DNA of 64,000 nucleotides from positions 846,880 through 910,879 of the forward strand of contig CATOSP010000002.1 in NCBI GenBank assembly GCA_951812625.1, in the 5' to 3' direction. The DNA is from an uncultured Dehalococcoidia bacterium (GTDB lineage: Bacteria; Chloroflexota; Dehalococcoidia; Lucifugimonadales; UBA3495). Under the pieces are notes generated by a model. The model had not been told where the DNA came from. It was given only the letters and a program-made list of their open reading frames with translations, and did not search any database. Below, one piece after another: positions 42,334-51,774 of this stretch (positions are counted from its first letter, which is position 1; each line of letters opens with the position of its first letter). Both the position numbers and the translations under genes were made by a program.

Positions 42334-43213
42334 ACCTGGCAGCGCCCCGGCCAGCCGCCTTGGGCTTCTGCACACGTTCAAAGTGTAGCAGGAATTTTTC
42401 CCTTTGTGAAACCTTGAAGGTTTCCGGCCTTGATGTGCCATAGCCCCGTGCTAAGCGTTTTTGGACGACGAGTCAGACTCGGCGTGGGTTGTCCCACTCG
42501 AGGAGATCCCTAAGTTCCCTAGGTGGCGGGAATACGCCAAGGTCGGAGACCTGAGTCGGAACCCCTACTCTGGCGTTAGGTCGGTACTGGAGACATATGG
42601 TCGTTTATTTCGGACAAAGGGGTATGCGATGCCACTTGGGCCGAAATTACTGGGCTGCAGGCGGTGCCGCCTGCAGCCCAGGGGCCATGGGACAACTGTC
42701 CAAGTCGGCGTGCACGTGTTTGTGTCGATTACTTGCTTCTTTAACGAGACTCCACCCGATTCAGAATACATGGCGACGACAATTCTGAACCTCTGAAGGC
42801 TATATGTCATATAAGGAGAACTGAGAAGCGGTGTTCGGACTCCCGGCCACTCTCGGGACAGCACTCTCAATAGTAACTGCGCAGGGTTTCCTGCCGGGGA
42901 TGCGCGAGCCCTGAGAACTGGGTGTCGGCTTCAAAGAGCAGTATATTCGCATGGATATTTCCACCCCAGGAACCTTCCCGTTCCTGTCATTCTCCTGCAT
43001 CAGGAGACCCAAGCAGTTGACTGTGCTGGCAAACCTCGCCAACCTTGCGAATAGCGACTCCCGTTACTTGGTCGCCGATTACCAAACACTTCGGGCCTCC
43101 GTTTACACAGAGTTAACCAAGAGTTAGCCGGATCGTTACAACTCCGTAATCCTGACGCAAAACACCTCCGCTACGCTCGTATTCAACTTGAACGGGACGG
43201 TTGGTGCTAGCCA
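42334..43213. other. Long non-coding-looking stretch with strong hairpin
   Basis: About 880 bp. ORFs up to 111 aa exist, but the largest (42461-42796) runs through the hairpin below and shows no family features or ribosome-binding site. No RNA gene recognised. It may be remnant DNA next to the disrupted molybdoenzyme gene. Confidence 0.4.
42650..42681. repeat. 14-bp perfect palindromic hairpin
   Basis: CTGGGCTGCAGGCG (42650-42663), loop GTGC, CGCCTGCAGCCCAG (42668-42681). No T run follows. Could be an extragenic palindrome or a recombination remnant. Confidence 0.7.
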
Positions 43214-44073
43214 ATGCAATCCGGCACGGTGAACCCCGGGACCTCCACCCACTGCCCATATTGCGCGTTCCAGTGTGGAATGAAGCTCGGTGATGCTGGA
43301 GAAGGGCCGGCGGTTTCAGCCAACACCGATTTTCCCGTCAACAAAGGCGCCCTCTGCATCAAGGGATGGACCTCGACAGATACCCTCTACTACCCAGACC
43401 GGCTCCTTAACCCCCTTGTCCGCAGTCTTGCCGGAGAACTGTTGCCCGCGACTTGGGAGGAGGCGGTTTGCGCGATAGCCGACGCGATTGAGGCCACCCA
43501 CGCCAGGTATGGAAAGAACGCGGTGGGTGTCTTCGGCGGCGGCTCCTTGACCAACGAAAAATCCTATCTGCTGGGCAAATTCGCTCGAGTCGCCCTGGGC
43601 ACGTCCAACATCGATTACAACGGACGTTTCTGTATGTCGTCCGCAGCAGCGGCCGGGATTAGGTCATTGGGGGTGGACTGGGGCCTTCCCTTCCCGCGGG
43701 AGGACATTGCCAACGCTGAGACTATCCTGCTGGCGGGCAGCAACCCGGCGGTTACCATGCCGCCGATAATGCAATATTTCGACGCTCAGCAGAAAAACGG
43801 CGGCAACCTCATCGTTGCCGACCCTCGGCTCACCGACACCGCAGAAGCCGCCACCCTTCATCTGCGGCTCGCGCCCGGTTCCGACGCTGCCCTCGTCAAC
43901 GGACTCCTTCACATACTGATCGGACAGGGACTGATCGACCACGAATATATCGCAGCCCGGACCGAGGGGTTTGAGTCGGTTCGGGGTGTCGCTTCCACCT
44001 ACTGGCCGGAAAGGGTGGAGCGCATCACGGGTATCCCAGAAGCTCAGTTATTGCAGACCGCCCATATGCTATG
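43214..44073 (+). pseudogene. Nitrate-reductase-like molybdopterin oxidoreductase, 3'-truncated by IS
   Basis: The first about 287 residues of a Mo-bisMGD oxidoreductase. The [4Fe-4S] ligands are CPYCAFQC (Cys14, 17, 21) and Cys48 in LCIKGW. YNGRFCMSSAAAAG is the NasA/NapA-type Cys segment, and ILLAGSNPAVTMPPIMQYF and LIVADPRLTDTAEAATLHLRLAPGSDAALVNGLLHILI follow. The family protein is 700 aa or more; here it stops at LLQTAHM, where the IS element begins. No downstream part is found after the IS, so the remaining two thirds are lost. It looks like an assimilatory-type nitrate reductase that no longer functions. Confidence 0.85.
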
Positions 44074-44912
44074 GGGTATCGTCAAAAGAGTTTGGTCCAG
44101 ATCATCACTGCCCGGAGTTGACAGGCTGCCAGGTATGACGCCGTTCTCCTGGCATAACGGGTCGCCACCCCGCGCCACTGCTTGAAATCCAGGAAACCGT
44201 TCTCCACCAAGTGCCGTAACCTGTACAGCGCCCGGTCATAGTCCCGCTTCTCCTTCCGGTTGCTCTTGGGTGGTATCACCGGCTCCATTCCCAACTCCGT
44301 GGCAGCGGCTATGATTTCGTTGGTGTCATAGGCTTTATCCGCCAGCAGGCACTCTGCCTCAATCCCTTCAATCAGGGTTAACGCCTGGGAGCAGTCGGCC
44401 GACGTGCCTTCGGTCACCGCCAGCCGTACCGGCATTCGTGGGAGTCCACTGCCAGGTGCAGCTTGCTGTTCAGCCCCCTTTTGTGCGGGCTATGGCCTGC
44501 TTTCCGCCCCGGGCCCCGGCACTGTGGGGATGGGCCTTGATGTAGCTGGAATCAATCATCAGCCACTCGAAATCGGGGTCATCCATCACTGCCTCCAACA
44601 GTCCGGCCCACACGCCCCGGTCCCGCCAGCGGCAGAAGCGGCGATGGGTGTTCTTCCAGTCTCCGTAGTCCGGGGGTAAATCCCGCCAGGGAGCGCCGGT
44701 GCGCAGTATCCAGCACACGGCGTCGATAAACCGCCGGTTGTCATGGGACGGCCGGCCTCTCTTGCCCTCTCCCACGGGTAGGTACGGCCTCAGCCTCTCC
44801 CAAACATCATCAGCCATATCGTGGCGCCGGTGCGCTGCCGTCATACTCCCCACCTCCCACACTCTCCCCGTTTCCAGCAATTTACCACCCTCTCATTGTT
44901 TTGACGACACCC
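44074..44912 (-). mobile_element. IS5-family insertion sequence, 839 bp
   Basis: Terminal inverted repeats GGGTATCGTCAAAA (44074-44087) and, on the other strand, GGGTGTCGTCAAAA (44899-44912) match at 13 of 14 positions. It contains a two-frame IS5-type transposase on the minus strand. No target duplication is evident, and the host gene does not resume on the far side. Confidence 0.85.
44082..44844 (-). pseudogene. IS5-family transposase in two frames, with an extra frameshift
   Basis: OrfA (44470-44844, 124 aa) starts MTAAHRRHDMADDVWERLRPYLP and contains RFIDAVCWILRTGAPWRDLPPDYGDWKNTHRRF and MIDSSYIKAHPHSAG (first DDE Asp in MIDSS). OrfB (44082-44435) carries LLADKAYDTNEI with the second Asp and later RLRHLVENGFLDFKQWRGVATRY with the Glu. 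IS5 elements of this group join OrfA and OrfB by -1 slippage, and A4G5 in the ARTKGG region could serve. But the -1 frame then reads LNSKLHLAVDSHEC instead of VDSHGMP, because one base is missing just before OrfB's ATG, so even the slipped product would be broken. Confidence 0.8.
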
Positions 44913-45621
44913 ATCTTAACTGGAGGCGGTCTGATACCCTGACCAGTCACCCGGGTCCCAGCCCCCACTGGCACCCACCGCTTCCAAACTCCGGATGCAC
45001 TTCTCGTTCATGTCTTGTACTGGTCCGCCTCGCACCGCAACCCGGACCGGTACAAGGACCCAACCCGCCGTGAGACCATAGGGATATCCCATGCTAATGG
45101 GACTACCCGGAACCACCAGTCCATCCAGGGGCCTGACCGGGTGATGGTGATAATGAGAGGAGAATCAAGAATCTTCCCGGCGCAGTCCGTCAGTGTCTGG
45201 GAGTAAAGGTGAGGTCGCGGACGTTAGGCCCGGAGGTCAAAGTGGCAGAAAATGGCAGGGAAGCGACAAGTTTCTCCGTCAGCCCGCCTTCATCCGCCTC
45301 GGCACCCTCGTGGCCTTCACGAATGCATGGACATGAACGGGGACGTTGCCCACCCTGCTCCTACACTTCCTCAACTCTGCGTAACCTGATAGACTCTCTT
45401 CAGTTTGGCCAAGCCGCGTCCCCGGTGCTAAAATGAGCGCCGCTGGGTTGTATGCTCGGCTAAGAGGACGGAACGGCACAGGACTGTTGTTCAAGATCCG
45501 GATTGGCGCACGAGCGTATCGCTCAGGGTGTTCCAAAACCTAACATCCAGGCAGTTCTCCATGCCGCGATTTCATTCGCGGCAACAAACCTCGAGAAACT
45601 GCCAACAATGGAGGAAAGCAG
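44913..45621. other. Intergenic region after the IS
   Basis: About 710 bp without a convincing gene. No similarity to the missing molybdoenzyme C-terminus is visible in any frame. TGCCGCG and CGCGGCA form a small hairpin around 45560-45584, shortly before the DUF35 gene. Confidence 0.4.
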
Positions 45622-46032
45622 ATGGCTAAGCAGGGCGTGCAGCCCGACGAACTAACCAAGCCCTTCTGGGATGCTGCCACCAATGGGAAGCTGGTCATCC
45701 AGAATTGCACCGCCTGTAACAGGCTGCAGAATCCGCCCCTTCCCAGGTGCGGCCAGTGTGGCTCTGGGGACAACTTGGAATGGAAGGAAATGAGCGGACG
45801 GGGCACCATCTACAATTACTGCGTGGTGTACGACTGCCCGATCAGGAGCCTTCAGGAGGGCCAGCCTTTCAACCTGGCTGTGATCATGCTGGAGGAGGAT
45901 CCGGCCATCCAGATGTATTCCCACCTCCCCGGCACTCCGGTTGACGAGGTACCCATAGGAGGACCAGTCCGGGTGGTTTTCGAACCGACTGCCAACGGTC
46001 AGGTTGTGCCCGAGTGGGAAGTAGCGGCCTGA
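45622..46032 (+). CDS. DUF35 Zn-ribbon/OB-fold acyl-CoA-binding protein
   Basis: 136 aa, GGAGG 10 bp upstream. N-terminal helix KPFWDAATNGKLVIQNC, zinc ribbon CTACNRLQNPPLPRCGQCG, then the OB-fold with GRGTIYNYCVVYDCPI and PFNLAVIMLEEDPAIQMYSHL. These proteins form complexes with thiolase-like enzymes and shuttle acyl-CoA substrates. The next gene is such a thiolase-like protein, 60 bp downstream. Confidence 0.9.
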   Translation: MAKQGVQPDELTKPFWDAATNGKLVIQNCTACNRLQNPPLPRCGQCGSGDNLEWKEMSGRGTIYNYCVVYDCPIRSLQEGQPFNLAVIMLEEDPAIQMYSHLPGTPVDEVPIGGPVRVVFEPTANGQVVPEWEVAA

Positions 46033-46092
46033 CCCTTAGTCCCCCTGATTTGTGAGGTTTCCAGATCATTTCACAGTGACAAGGAGTAAGCC

Positions 46093-47424
46093 ATGACTAC
46101 ACAGATGGCCCCAGAATCGATGTACCGGTCCACCGAGGGACTTGGAGTTTGGGAACACCGGGGGAAGGTGGCGTCAGTCGGGATTGGACACTCGCCAACG
46201 GCCCGGCGCTGGGATGGGCGGCCTGAGACTTCGGTGGGCGCGTTGAGTATCCTGGCCATGCGCCGTGCCATTGAGGATGCTGGTATCTCCCCCGATCAGG
46301 TAGACGGCATCGTCGTTGTTCCTGTTACCACCACCGGTGCCCATTGGGACCCTGACACCCCGATTCCAATGGACGTGGTCAACGCTTTCAACCCCTCCAG
46401 CGACCCGCTCGACGGCATTGGCCAGTTGAGCGCAGAGTGGCTCATCAAGAACATGCCGGAGTTGACCAACGTCAAGTTCACGATGAATGCTCCGGGATGC
46501 ATGTCCGCAGCTATTGTTGTCGCGGCACAGGCCGTGGGTGATGGTCTGACTAGTAACTGCCTCGTGCTGAAGGGATGGCACAATCTGGACGGCCGCTACA
46601 ACCACGGTGGCAGCAGCGCCGCCGAGGTCGTTCCGGGAAGCCTGGCCCTGGGGCCGGGGCGCACCATCTGGGGACCGCCGGGATGCTTCGGCACTGCTCT
46701 TCAGTTTGCAGAGTACTGCCACCGGTATGGCAAGAACCACGATATGATGGCCCCGTTCATGGAGAACTCCAGGCGGAACGGTCTGATGTTCCCCGAGGGA
46801 TATTGGGCGCAGCACCGGCCTGAGGAACTGACCCCAGAGGACTATCTTGCAGCCCGGTGGATCGCCAAGCCCGCCAATCTGTTCGACAACGACATTCCCA
46901 TCATGGTGGCGGCAAGCTATCTCTTCACCACTGCCGACCGTGCCAAGGACCTGAAGCAGAAGCCGGTGTACATCTTGGGACATGCCTCTAGCCGTGGCTC
47001 CGCCCGGAGCCTCACGCCGACGCTGGAGGAGGTGCAGGCGGAGACCGGCAGCACAGGGCGGAAGATTTTCGAGGCCGCGGGCATCACCGTCGATGATCTG
47101 TCTTTCGAGAATATGTACGATGGTTTCGCGGAGTTCCATCAGTTCCACATCGAGGGACTGGGATACCGCGGAATGAAGTTTGGGGATGCCCTGGACTTCT
47201 ACCAGACCGACATAAGCATCGAGGGACCGAACCCGGTCCTGCCCAGCGGCGGCAACATCGGAAGTGGTCGGAGCCGGTTCTGGATGCACACCGACTGCAT
47301 GCAGCAGATCCAGGGACGGGCAGGAGCGAGGACGGTCACGGGAGTCAAGCCCGAGATAGCCGTTTCCGGCGGCCCCATGCCCATGGGCGGCAACTTCACG
47401 GTCTGGAGTGCCACCCCCGATTAA
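46093..47424 (+). CDS. Thiolase-like protein (SCP2-thiolase group)
   Basis: 443 aa thiolase fold. Active-site Cys is likely in NAPGCMSAAIVVAAQAV at about residue 136. Later blocks FENMYDGFAEFHQFHIEGLGY and LPSGGNIGSGRSRFWMHTDCMQQI take the place of the canonical GGHPxG loop, so it is an atypical member that may not be a simple acetyltransferase. In other systems DUF35 partners support condensation or aldol-type steps on steroid or acyl-CoA substrates. Confidence 0.82.
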   Translation: MTTQMAPESMYRSTEGLGVWEHRGKVASVGIGHSPTARRWDGRPETSVGALSILAMRRAIEDAGISPDQVDGIVVVPVTTTGAHWDPDTPIPMDVVNAFNPSSDPLDGIGQLSAEWLIKNMPELTNVKFTMNAPGCMSAAIVVAAQAVGDGLTSNCLVLKGWHNLDGRYNHGGSSAAEVVPGSLALGPGRTIWGPPGCFGTALQFAEYCHRYGKNHDMMAPFMENSRRNGLMFPEGYWAQHRPEELTPEDYLAARWIAKPANLFDNDIPIMVAASYLFTTADRAKDLKQKPVYILGHASSRGSARSLTPTLEEVQAETGSTGRKIFEAAGITVDDLSFENMYDGFAEFHQFHIEGLGYRGMKFGDALDFYQTDISIEGPNPVLPSGGNIGSGRSRFWMHTDCMQQIQGRAGARTVTGVKPEIAVSGGPMPMGGNFTVWSATPD

Positions 47425-47468
47425 CCAGCGGTTGGCAATCCAGCGCGGCAGCTTCTCACCGGCAGAAC

Positions 47469-47511
47469 GGCCCGAGGTGTGGCATCACAGGATAACGCCT
47501 TACCTCGGGCC
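47469..47511 (+). terminator. Terminator-like hairpin after thiolase gene
   Basis: GGCCCGAGGT (47469-47478) and ACCTCGGGCC (47502-47511), 10-bp perfect stem, loop 23, followed by TTCCC and a loose T-rich stretch. Confidence 0.6.
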
Positions 47512-47544
47512 TTCCCATGCCTTTGTAAGGACTGAACTTTTCCA

Positions 47545-48849
47545 ATGAGTCCCGCACAACTCCTTTCCCGGAAACTTCCCTTTTTCTATGGGTGGGTGGT
47601 GCTGGCATCAGCAAGCAGTACCCAGGTAGTGCGTAACTCCGCCGCCAGCCTGACCATCGCCGTGTTCATGTTCCCGCTGGCCGAGGAATTGGGCTGGAGC
47701 CGGACTCTTATCGCAGGGGCCGCCAGCTTCGGTGGGCTGGCAGCGTCGGGAGTATCCCCGGTCGTGGGGTGGCTGGTGGACCGGTACGGGGCGCGCCTGG
47801 TTCTGGCGTCGAGCGTATTCATCCTCGGGTTGTCCACTATCTCGCTGGCATGGGCCACTGTGCCGGTGGCTTTCTATGTTGCCTACGGAGTGGGCAGGGT
47901 AATCTTTGCCAGCCCGGTGCAGATTGGGGCGTCAGTAGTTGTGTCCCGGTGGTTTGTGAGGATGCGGGGAAGGGCCAACGGAATGCTCTTTGCGTCTCAT
48001 TCCATCGGACTGGTGCTATTCCCGCTTATCGCATCCACAGTTATTGCAACCCGTGGTTGGCAGGACGCATGGCTCGTGTTGGGAGCGTTGGTATGGATAA
48101 TCTCTCTTGCGCCGGTGGCCCTGCTTATTGTCCAGACCCCCGAGACCCTGGGATTGAGACCGGACGGGGACACAGACACAGACGATACACCTGGCGCGAA
48201 GGATGGAACTTCTTCTGTCAGTGCGGAGCCCGAATGGACCTTGCGGGCGGCAATGCGGACTCCTGCGCTCTGGATACTCGCCAGCGGGATCGGAACGCTG
48301 TTCCTGGTGCAGGCCGGCGTCAACACACATCTTGCCGCCTTGTTGCGGGACAACGGATTGAACGCAGTCTCAGCGGGTGTCGGCATCAGCCTCTCTGCGG
48401 CATTCATGGGAGCGGGCAGTCTCTTTTGGGGATGGATCGCGGAACGGTTCCCGGTGAGGTATGTGTTGGCGGCGGACGCCGTGGCCGTGGCGGTACCGGC
48501 AGCCCTGTTCCTCACGATGAATACCACAACCGAGGCGTTGATTTACTCCAGCCTGTTCGGGTTCGGAGTTGGCGGGATGCTCTCAGTCCCGCCGGTGGCA
48601 TACGCCGACTACTACGGCAGGCAATCGCTGGGAGTAATCCGGGGAGTCACCGAGCCCTTCACCAGTCTGGAGCAGGCGGTGGGGGCTGTGCTGTCTGGCA
48701 TTGTATTTGACCTGACCAACAGCTATGCCTGGGCTCTGATCGCCTTCGCGGTCCTGGGCGGCCTCACTGCAGTCGTGATCTTGTTTGCCCGGCCTCCATC
48801 ACGCCCTATCGTTTCAGAGGTTGGGGAAACTGCGCCCGCCAGTTCCTGA
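47545..48849 (+). CDS. MFS transporter (monocarboxylate/oxalate-formate antiporter type)
   Basis: 434 aa, 12 predicted helices. FFYGWVVLASASSTQVVRNSAASLTIAVFMFPLAEELGWSRTLIAGAASFGGLAASGVSPVVGWLVDRYGARLVL is the standard opening of the MCT/oxalate-formate antiporter branch (GW...W.R motif and D-R-G loop). VSRWFVRMRGRANGMLFASHSIG fits the second repeat of that subfamily. A cytosolic loop of about 30 residues sits between helices 6 and 7. Substrate unknown; its position after the DUF35/thiolase pair suggests uptake of a carboxylate. Confidence 0.9.
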   Translation: MSPAQLLSRKLPFFYGWVVLASASSTQVVRNSAASLTIAVFMFPLAEELGWSRTLIAGAASFGGLAASGVSPVVGWLVDRYGARLVLASSVFILGLSTISLAWATVPVAFYVAYGVGRVIFASPVQIGASVVVSRWFVRMRGRANGMLFASHSIGLVLFPLIASTVIATRGWQDAWLVLGALVWIISLAPVALLIVQTPETLGLRPDGDTDTDDTPGAKDGTSSVSAEPEWTLRAAMRTPALWILASGIGTLFLVQAGVNTHLAALLRDNGLNAVSAGVGISLSAAFMGAGSLFWGWIAERFPVRYVLAADAVAVAVPAALFLTMNTTTEALIYSSLFGFGVGGMLSVPPVAYADYYGRQSLGVIRGVTEPFTSLEQAVGAVLSGIVFDLTNSYAWALIAFAVLGGLTAVVILFARPPSRPIVSEVGETAPASS

Positions 48850-49108
48850 GCCGTACCGGCGCCCGTACCTCGTTTCGCGTCGGGCGCGTAGAGTTGCGAT
48901 TCAGGGCCTGCGCCCAGCTCGGCCTCGGGCGCGGTCTCATCCCCGGCGGTTGCTACACCGCACGCTACTGACACTTGCTCCTTTCCGACCCAGAATGCAC
49001 TGCCTAACGTTGACAAATGCGTGGTCGGCACGTAGTATCGTCGTTAAGCAGTCGAAGTGTACGACTGTGACCCCCGGCGTGGGTGTCGTATTCGAGGAGG
49101 TAGTTGAT

Positions 49109-50155
49109 ATGGCCACGGTTCAGGACCGGACTTCCTACTGGGATCAGGCCAGAGAACAGGGATTTGACCTTTCATGGCTGAGTAAGCTGGAGGAGAACGT
49201 CGCCCGCGAGGATGTTGACGACTTCTCGGTCAACAACACCGGTCGCGTTCAGGGGTCCATCCCCCGGGGCAACGTCGCGCAGTTCGGTGCCTACACCTTC
49301 CGCACCAAGAGTGAAGTCTGGGCCCACAACCTGACCAAACTCTACCAGGAGTTCGTCACCCGCCAGTGGAGTTCCGCCACGGATATCCCGTGGGAGACTC
49401 TGGAAACCCTGCCCGACGACATCGAGGCCGCCGAGTGCCAGTTGGCCACATTCTTCACCCAGGTGGAGTTCGTCGCCTCCGACGTTCCTGGTCGCTTCAT
49501 CTCCACCATGTCCCCTGACTACCACGAGGTTCGATTGGCCCTTCTGGCCCAGGTGATGGACGAGTCCCGGCACCTCGATGTATTCCGTAAGCGGGCGCTG
49601 GCCAATGGCGGCGGCCTGATGCGGATGACCGACAGCGTGAGCGACGTGGTGGGCGGCGGTACTGACAACGCCCGGGAATTCACCGAACTCTCATCCCGGC
49701 TCCACATCACCGGTGAGGGGAACGTGCTGACCCTCTTCCGTCTCGGTGAGATGATGGCCTACAACGAGGCCGAGAAGATGATCTACCGCCGGTGCGCTCA
49801 GGACGAGGCGCGGCACGTGGCCATCGGTGTGCTCCACCTGCGGTACATGAACGAGTTCACCCCGGAACGCCGGGAGGAGATTCACTGCTACTTGGACGAG
49901 GGTGAGAGCAGGCAGTCCACGGGTGCAGGTGGCGAGAACCCCGCCGGCCGGAACCAGTTGACGAGCGAGGCTCTAGCGGTGCTGCTCGGCGGTGGCAAGG
50001 ACAAGACCGACGAGGGTCAGAAGATTCTGATGGCCATTCGGCAGCGGCAGGTCAAGGAATACTTCCAGAGGCTCAAGTCCGCAGGGTTCGATGACCGGAT
50101 TCACAGCGGGCGCGTCCATCCCTCCCTCTTGGAAGCGTACAACGCCGCACCGTAG
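49109..50155 (+). CDS. Ferritin-like diiron protein (catalytic-type subunit)
   Basis: 348 aa from ATG 49109, with GAGGAGG upstream; longer in-frame starts run into the MFS gene. Four-helix-bundle ligands are visible: Glu120 (TQVEF), Glu152 and His155 (DESRH), a Glu near 203 (GEGNV) and Glu233 and His236 (DEARH). Spacings of about 30-32 residues between the single Glu and each ExxH match R2/monooxygenase diiron proteins. Such proteins oxidise or hydroxylate substrates with O2. A paralogue without these ligands follows, separated by a terminator. Confidence 0.82.
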   Translation: MATVQDRTSYWDQAREQGFDLSWLSKLEENVAREDVDDFSVNNTGRVQGSIPRGNVAQFGAYTFRTKSEVWAHNLTKLYQEFVTRQWSSATDIPWETLETLPDDIEAAECQLATFFTQVEFVASDVPGRFISTMSPDYHEVRLALLAQVMDESRHLDVFRKRALANGGGLMRMTDSVSDVVGGGTDNAREFTELSSRLHITGEGNVLTLFRLGEMMAYNEAEKMIYRRCAQDEARHVAIGVLHLRYMNEFTPERREEIHCYLDEGESRQSTGAGGENPAGRNQLTSEALAVLLGGGKDKTDEGQKILMAIRQRQVKEYFQRLKSAGFDDRIHSGRVHPSLLEAYNAAP

Positions 50156-50174
50156 CGATAACATTGCGCCATCT

Positions 50175-50213
50175 CAAGACCTCCCGAGATCGCTTCGAGG
50201 GAGGTCTTGTTTT
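50175..50213 (+). terminator. Intrinsic terminator after diiron gene
   Basis: CAAGACCTCCC (50175-50185) and GGGAGGTCTTG (50199-50209), 11-bp perfect stem, followed by TTTTG. Confidence 0.82.
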
Positions 50214-50268
50214 GTCCGCCCCAGCTTAGGAATAAGACCATCACGACTGAGGTCCACTGAGGAAAGTC

Positions 50269-51393
50269 ATGGCCCTTAACGACGAAGAGAAACCCGACCA
50301 GGCCGAGGAACGACCAGACGCTGGATCCGAGCCATCCACTCCCACTGGCCCGCAGCCTTTGGATTGGATGAATGACACCCTGGAGTGGGGTATCAGGGCG
50401 CAGCCGGGCAAGCATGGCATGACCATGCGGGTGTTGAACATTGGCAGTTACGGGGAAATCCCCGAGTACAGCACGGACATGAGCCGCAGGCCTCGAGGCG
50501 CCTTCCCGGTCCCCGGCGTGCCCCGCACGGATCTGTATTCCCTCAGCCAGAAGGTTGACCTTTGGGCTGACTGCGCCGTGGATCTGTACGAGGAGGCGAT
50601 TCAGCGGCGCTGGATGGCACACGCAGACGTTCCGTGGGACGATTTGCCAGCCGAGACCGATGATGTTGAGCTTGCCATGCGGCAGCTCTGCACTGAGTTG
50701 GCTCAACAGGCTTCCATTGAGACCGACACCATTGGACAGTGGCTCCACCGGATGAACTACGCCTACCATGAGGTCAAGACATTCCTGGCCTCTGAAGTAT
50801 TCGACGCCGGTAGGCATTACACCGTATTCCGGCAGCGCGCTCTGGCTAATGGCGGCGCGCTGGGCCTCGAGAGCGCAGGCCAGTTCAACCGGCGTCTGAT
50901 GGAAGCCAGGGCCGGATGGACCGAGGTCTGCATTTTCCTGTATATCATCCGGGGTACCCTCACAATGTTGCTGTACCGTTTTGGGGAGGCATATGCCCGC
51001 AACAAGGCGGACAAGTACATGTTCCGCCGTTGCCTGGAAGACAAGACCCGGCACATGCGGTACGGGATGCAGCACTTGAAGTACGCCGTGGACAACCGGG
51101 AACCCAGCTTTGGTGTTGGTCTGAACAACCTGATGCGGGGTGTCGAGCGCGACCTCGCCCAGGATATGAAAGACCCGGTGCTGTGGGAGGCGCTGGCCAT
51201 CATATTCGGCGGGGGAGTGGCCAACATCTCCGCGGGAATGGAAGTGGTCAAGGACTTCCAACAGCAGTACATCGAGGAATTTCTGGCCCGAATGCAGTGG
51301 GTCGGAGTCGGCAAGACCGAAGAGAATCTAGCCCCGGACTTGGCCGCGTACCTGCGGCGGGAACCCGCCGAACCGGAAACCACCCCGGCCTAG
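50269..51393 (+). CDS. Ferritin-like paralogue lacking acidic metal ligands
   Basis: 374 aa, clearly homologous to the preceding protein (YHEV..FLASEVFDAGRHYTVFRQRALANGG versus YHEV..LLAQVMDESRHLDVFRKRALANGG). The acidic ligands are gone: positions equal to Glu120, Glu152, Glu203 and Glu233 are Ala148, Ala180, Gly229 and Lys259, while both His (183 and 262) remain. It therefore probably cannot hold a normal diiron site and may be a structural partner, like the beta subunit of bacterial multicomponent monooxygenases. An N-terminal acidic, disordered-looking 30-residue tail is added. Confidence 0.82.
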   Translation: MALNDEEKPDQAEERPDAGSEPSTPTGPQPLDWMNDTLEWGIRAQPGKHGMTMRVLNIGSYGEIPEYSTDMSRRPRGAFPVPGVPRTDLYSLSQKVDLWADCAVDLYEEAIQRRWMAHADVPWDDLPAETDDVELAMRQLCTELAQQASIETDTIGQWLHRMNYAYHEVKTFLASEVFDAGRHYTVFRQRALANGGALGLESAGQFNRRLMEARAGWTEVCIFLYIIRGTLTMLLYRFGEAYARNKADKYMFRRCLEDKTRHMRYGMQHLKYAVDNREPSFGVGLNNLMRGVERDLAQDMKDPVLWEALAIIFGGGVANISAGMEVVKDFQQQYIEEFLARMQWVGVGKTEENLAPDLAAYLRREPAEPETTPA

Positions 51394-51402
51394 AGGACTG
51401 AC

Positions 51403-51711
51403 GTGCCTATTTATGAGTACCGCTGCCAGGACTGTGGCGGTGTCAACAGCGTATTCCTGCGCTCGATGAGTTCACCGGACCCTTCCAGTTGCAGGCTGTG
51501 CGAAGGCAGCAGTTTGCAGCGGATCATGTCGCGTGTGGCATACCTCCGGTCAGAGTCCGATAAGCTGGATCAGTTGGACCCCAAGTATTTCAAAATGGTG
51601 GACCAGGCATTGGCCAATGCGCCAGCCAACTCGGACCCGGACTTCCACATGAAGAGCATGGTCCCGTTCAGCCAGGCCAGGGAGCATGGGGAACCGTACT
51701 TTAAGGAGTAG
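51403..51711 (+). CDS. FmdB-type zinc-ribbon protein
   Basis: 102 aa from GTG 51403. MPIYEYRCQDCGGVNSVF...CRLCEGSSLQRIMS is the FmdB/CxxC_CxxC_SSSS regulatory zinc ribbon, followed by a helical tail. It lies 9 bp after the inactive ferritin-like gene, so the two are in one transcript. It may be a regulator or a small component of the oxygenase assembly. Confidence 0.85.
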   Translation: MPIYEYRCQDCGGVNSVFLRSMSSPDPSSCRLCEGSSLQRIMSRVAYLRSESDKLDQLDPKYFKMVDQALANAPANSDPDFHMKSMVPFSQAREHGEPYFKE

Positions 51712-51774
51712 CCGACTTCTTCAACAGGAAGGTGTCGGGCTGAGAGTCTATCACCAGGTATCAGGAGGCAACAG

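Noticed and set aside
42461..42796. 111-aa ORF in the gap after the CAT tRNA
   Set aside because: Runs through a 14-bp perfect hairpin and has no family features or ribosome-binding site.
44913..45100. Possible continuation of the nitrate-reductase-like gene after the IS
   Set aside because: All three plus frames hit stops quickly and show none of the expected C-terminal motifs.
46174..47289. 371-aa ORF opposite the thiolase-like gene
   Set aside because: Antisense shadow caused by codon bias; the plus-strand protein has a clear family.
50101..51261. 386-aa ORF opposite the second ferritin-like gene
   Set aside because: Antisense shadow; plus-strand homology to the preceding diiron protein is convincing.
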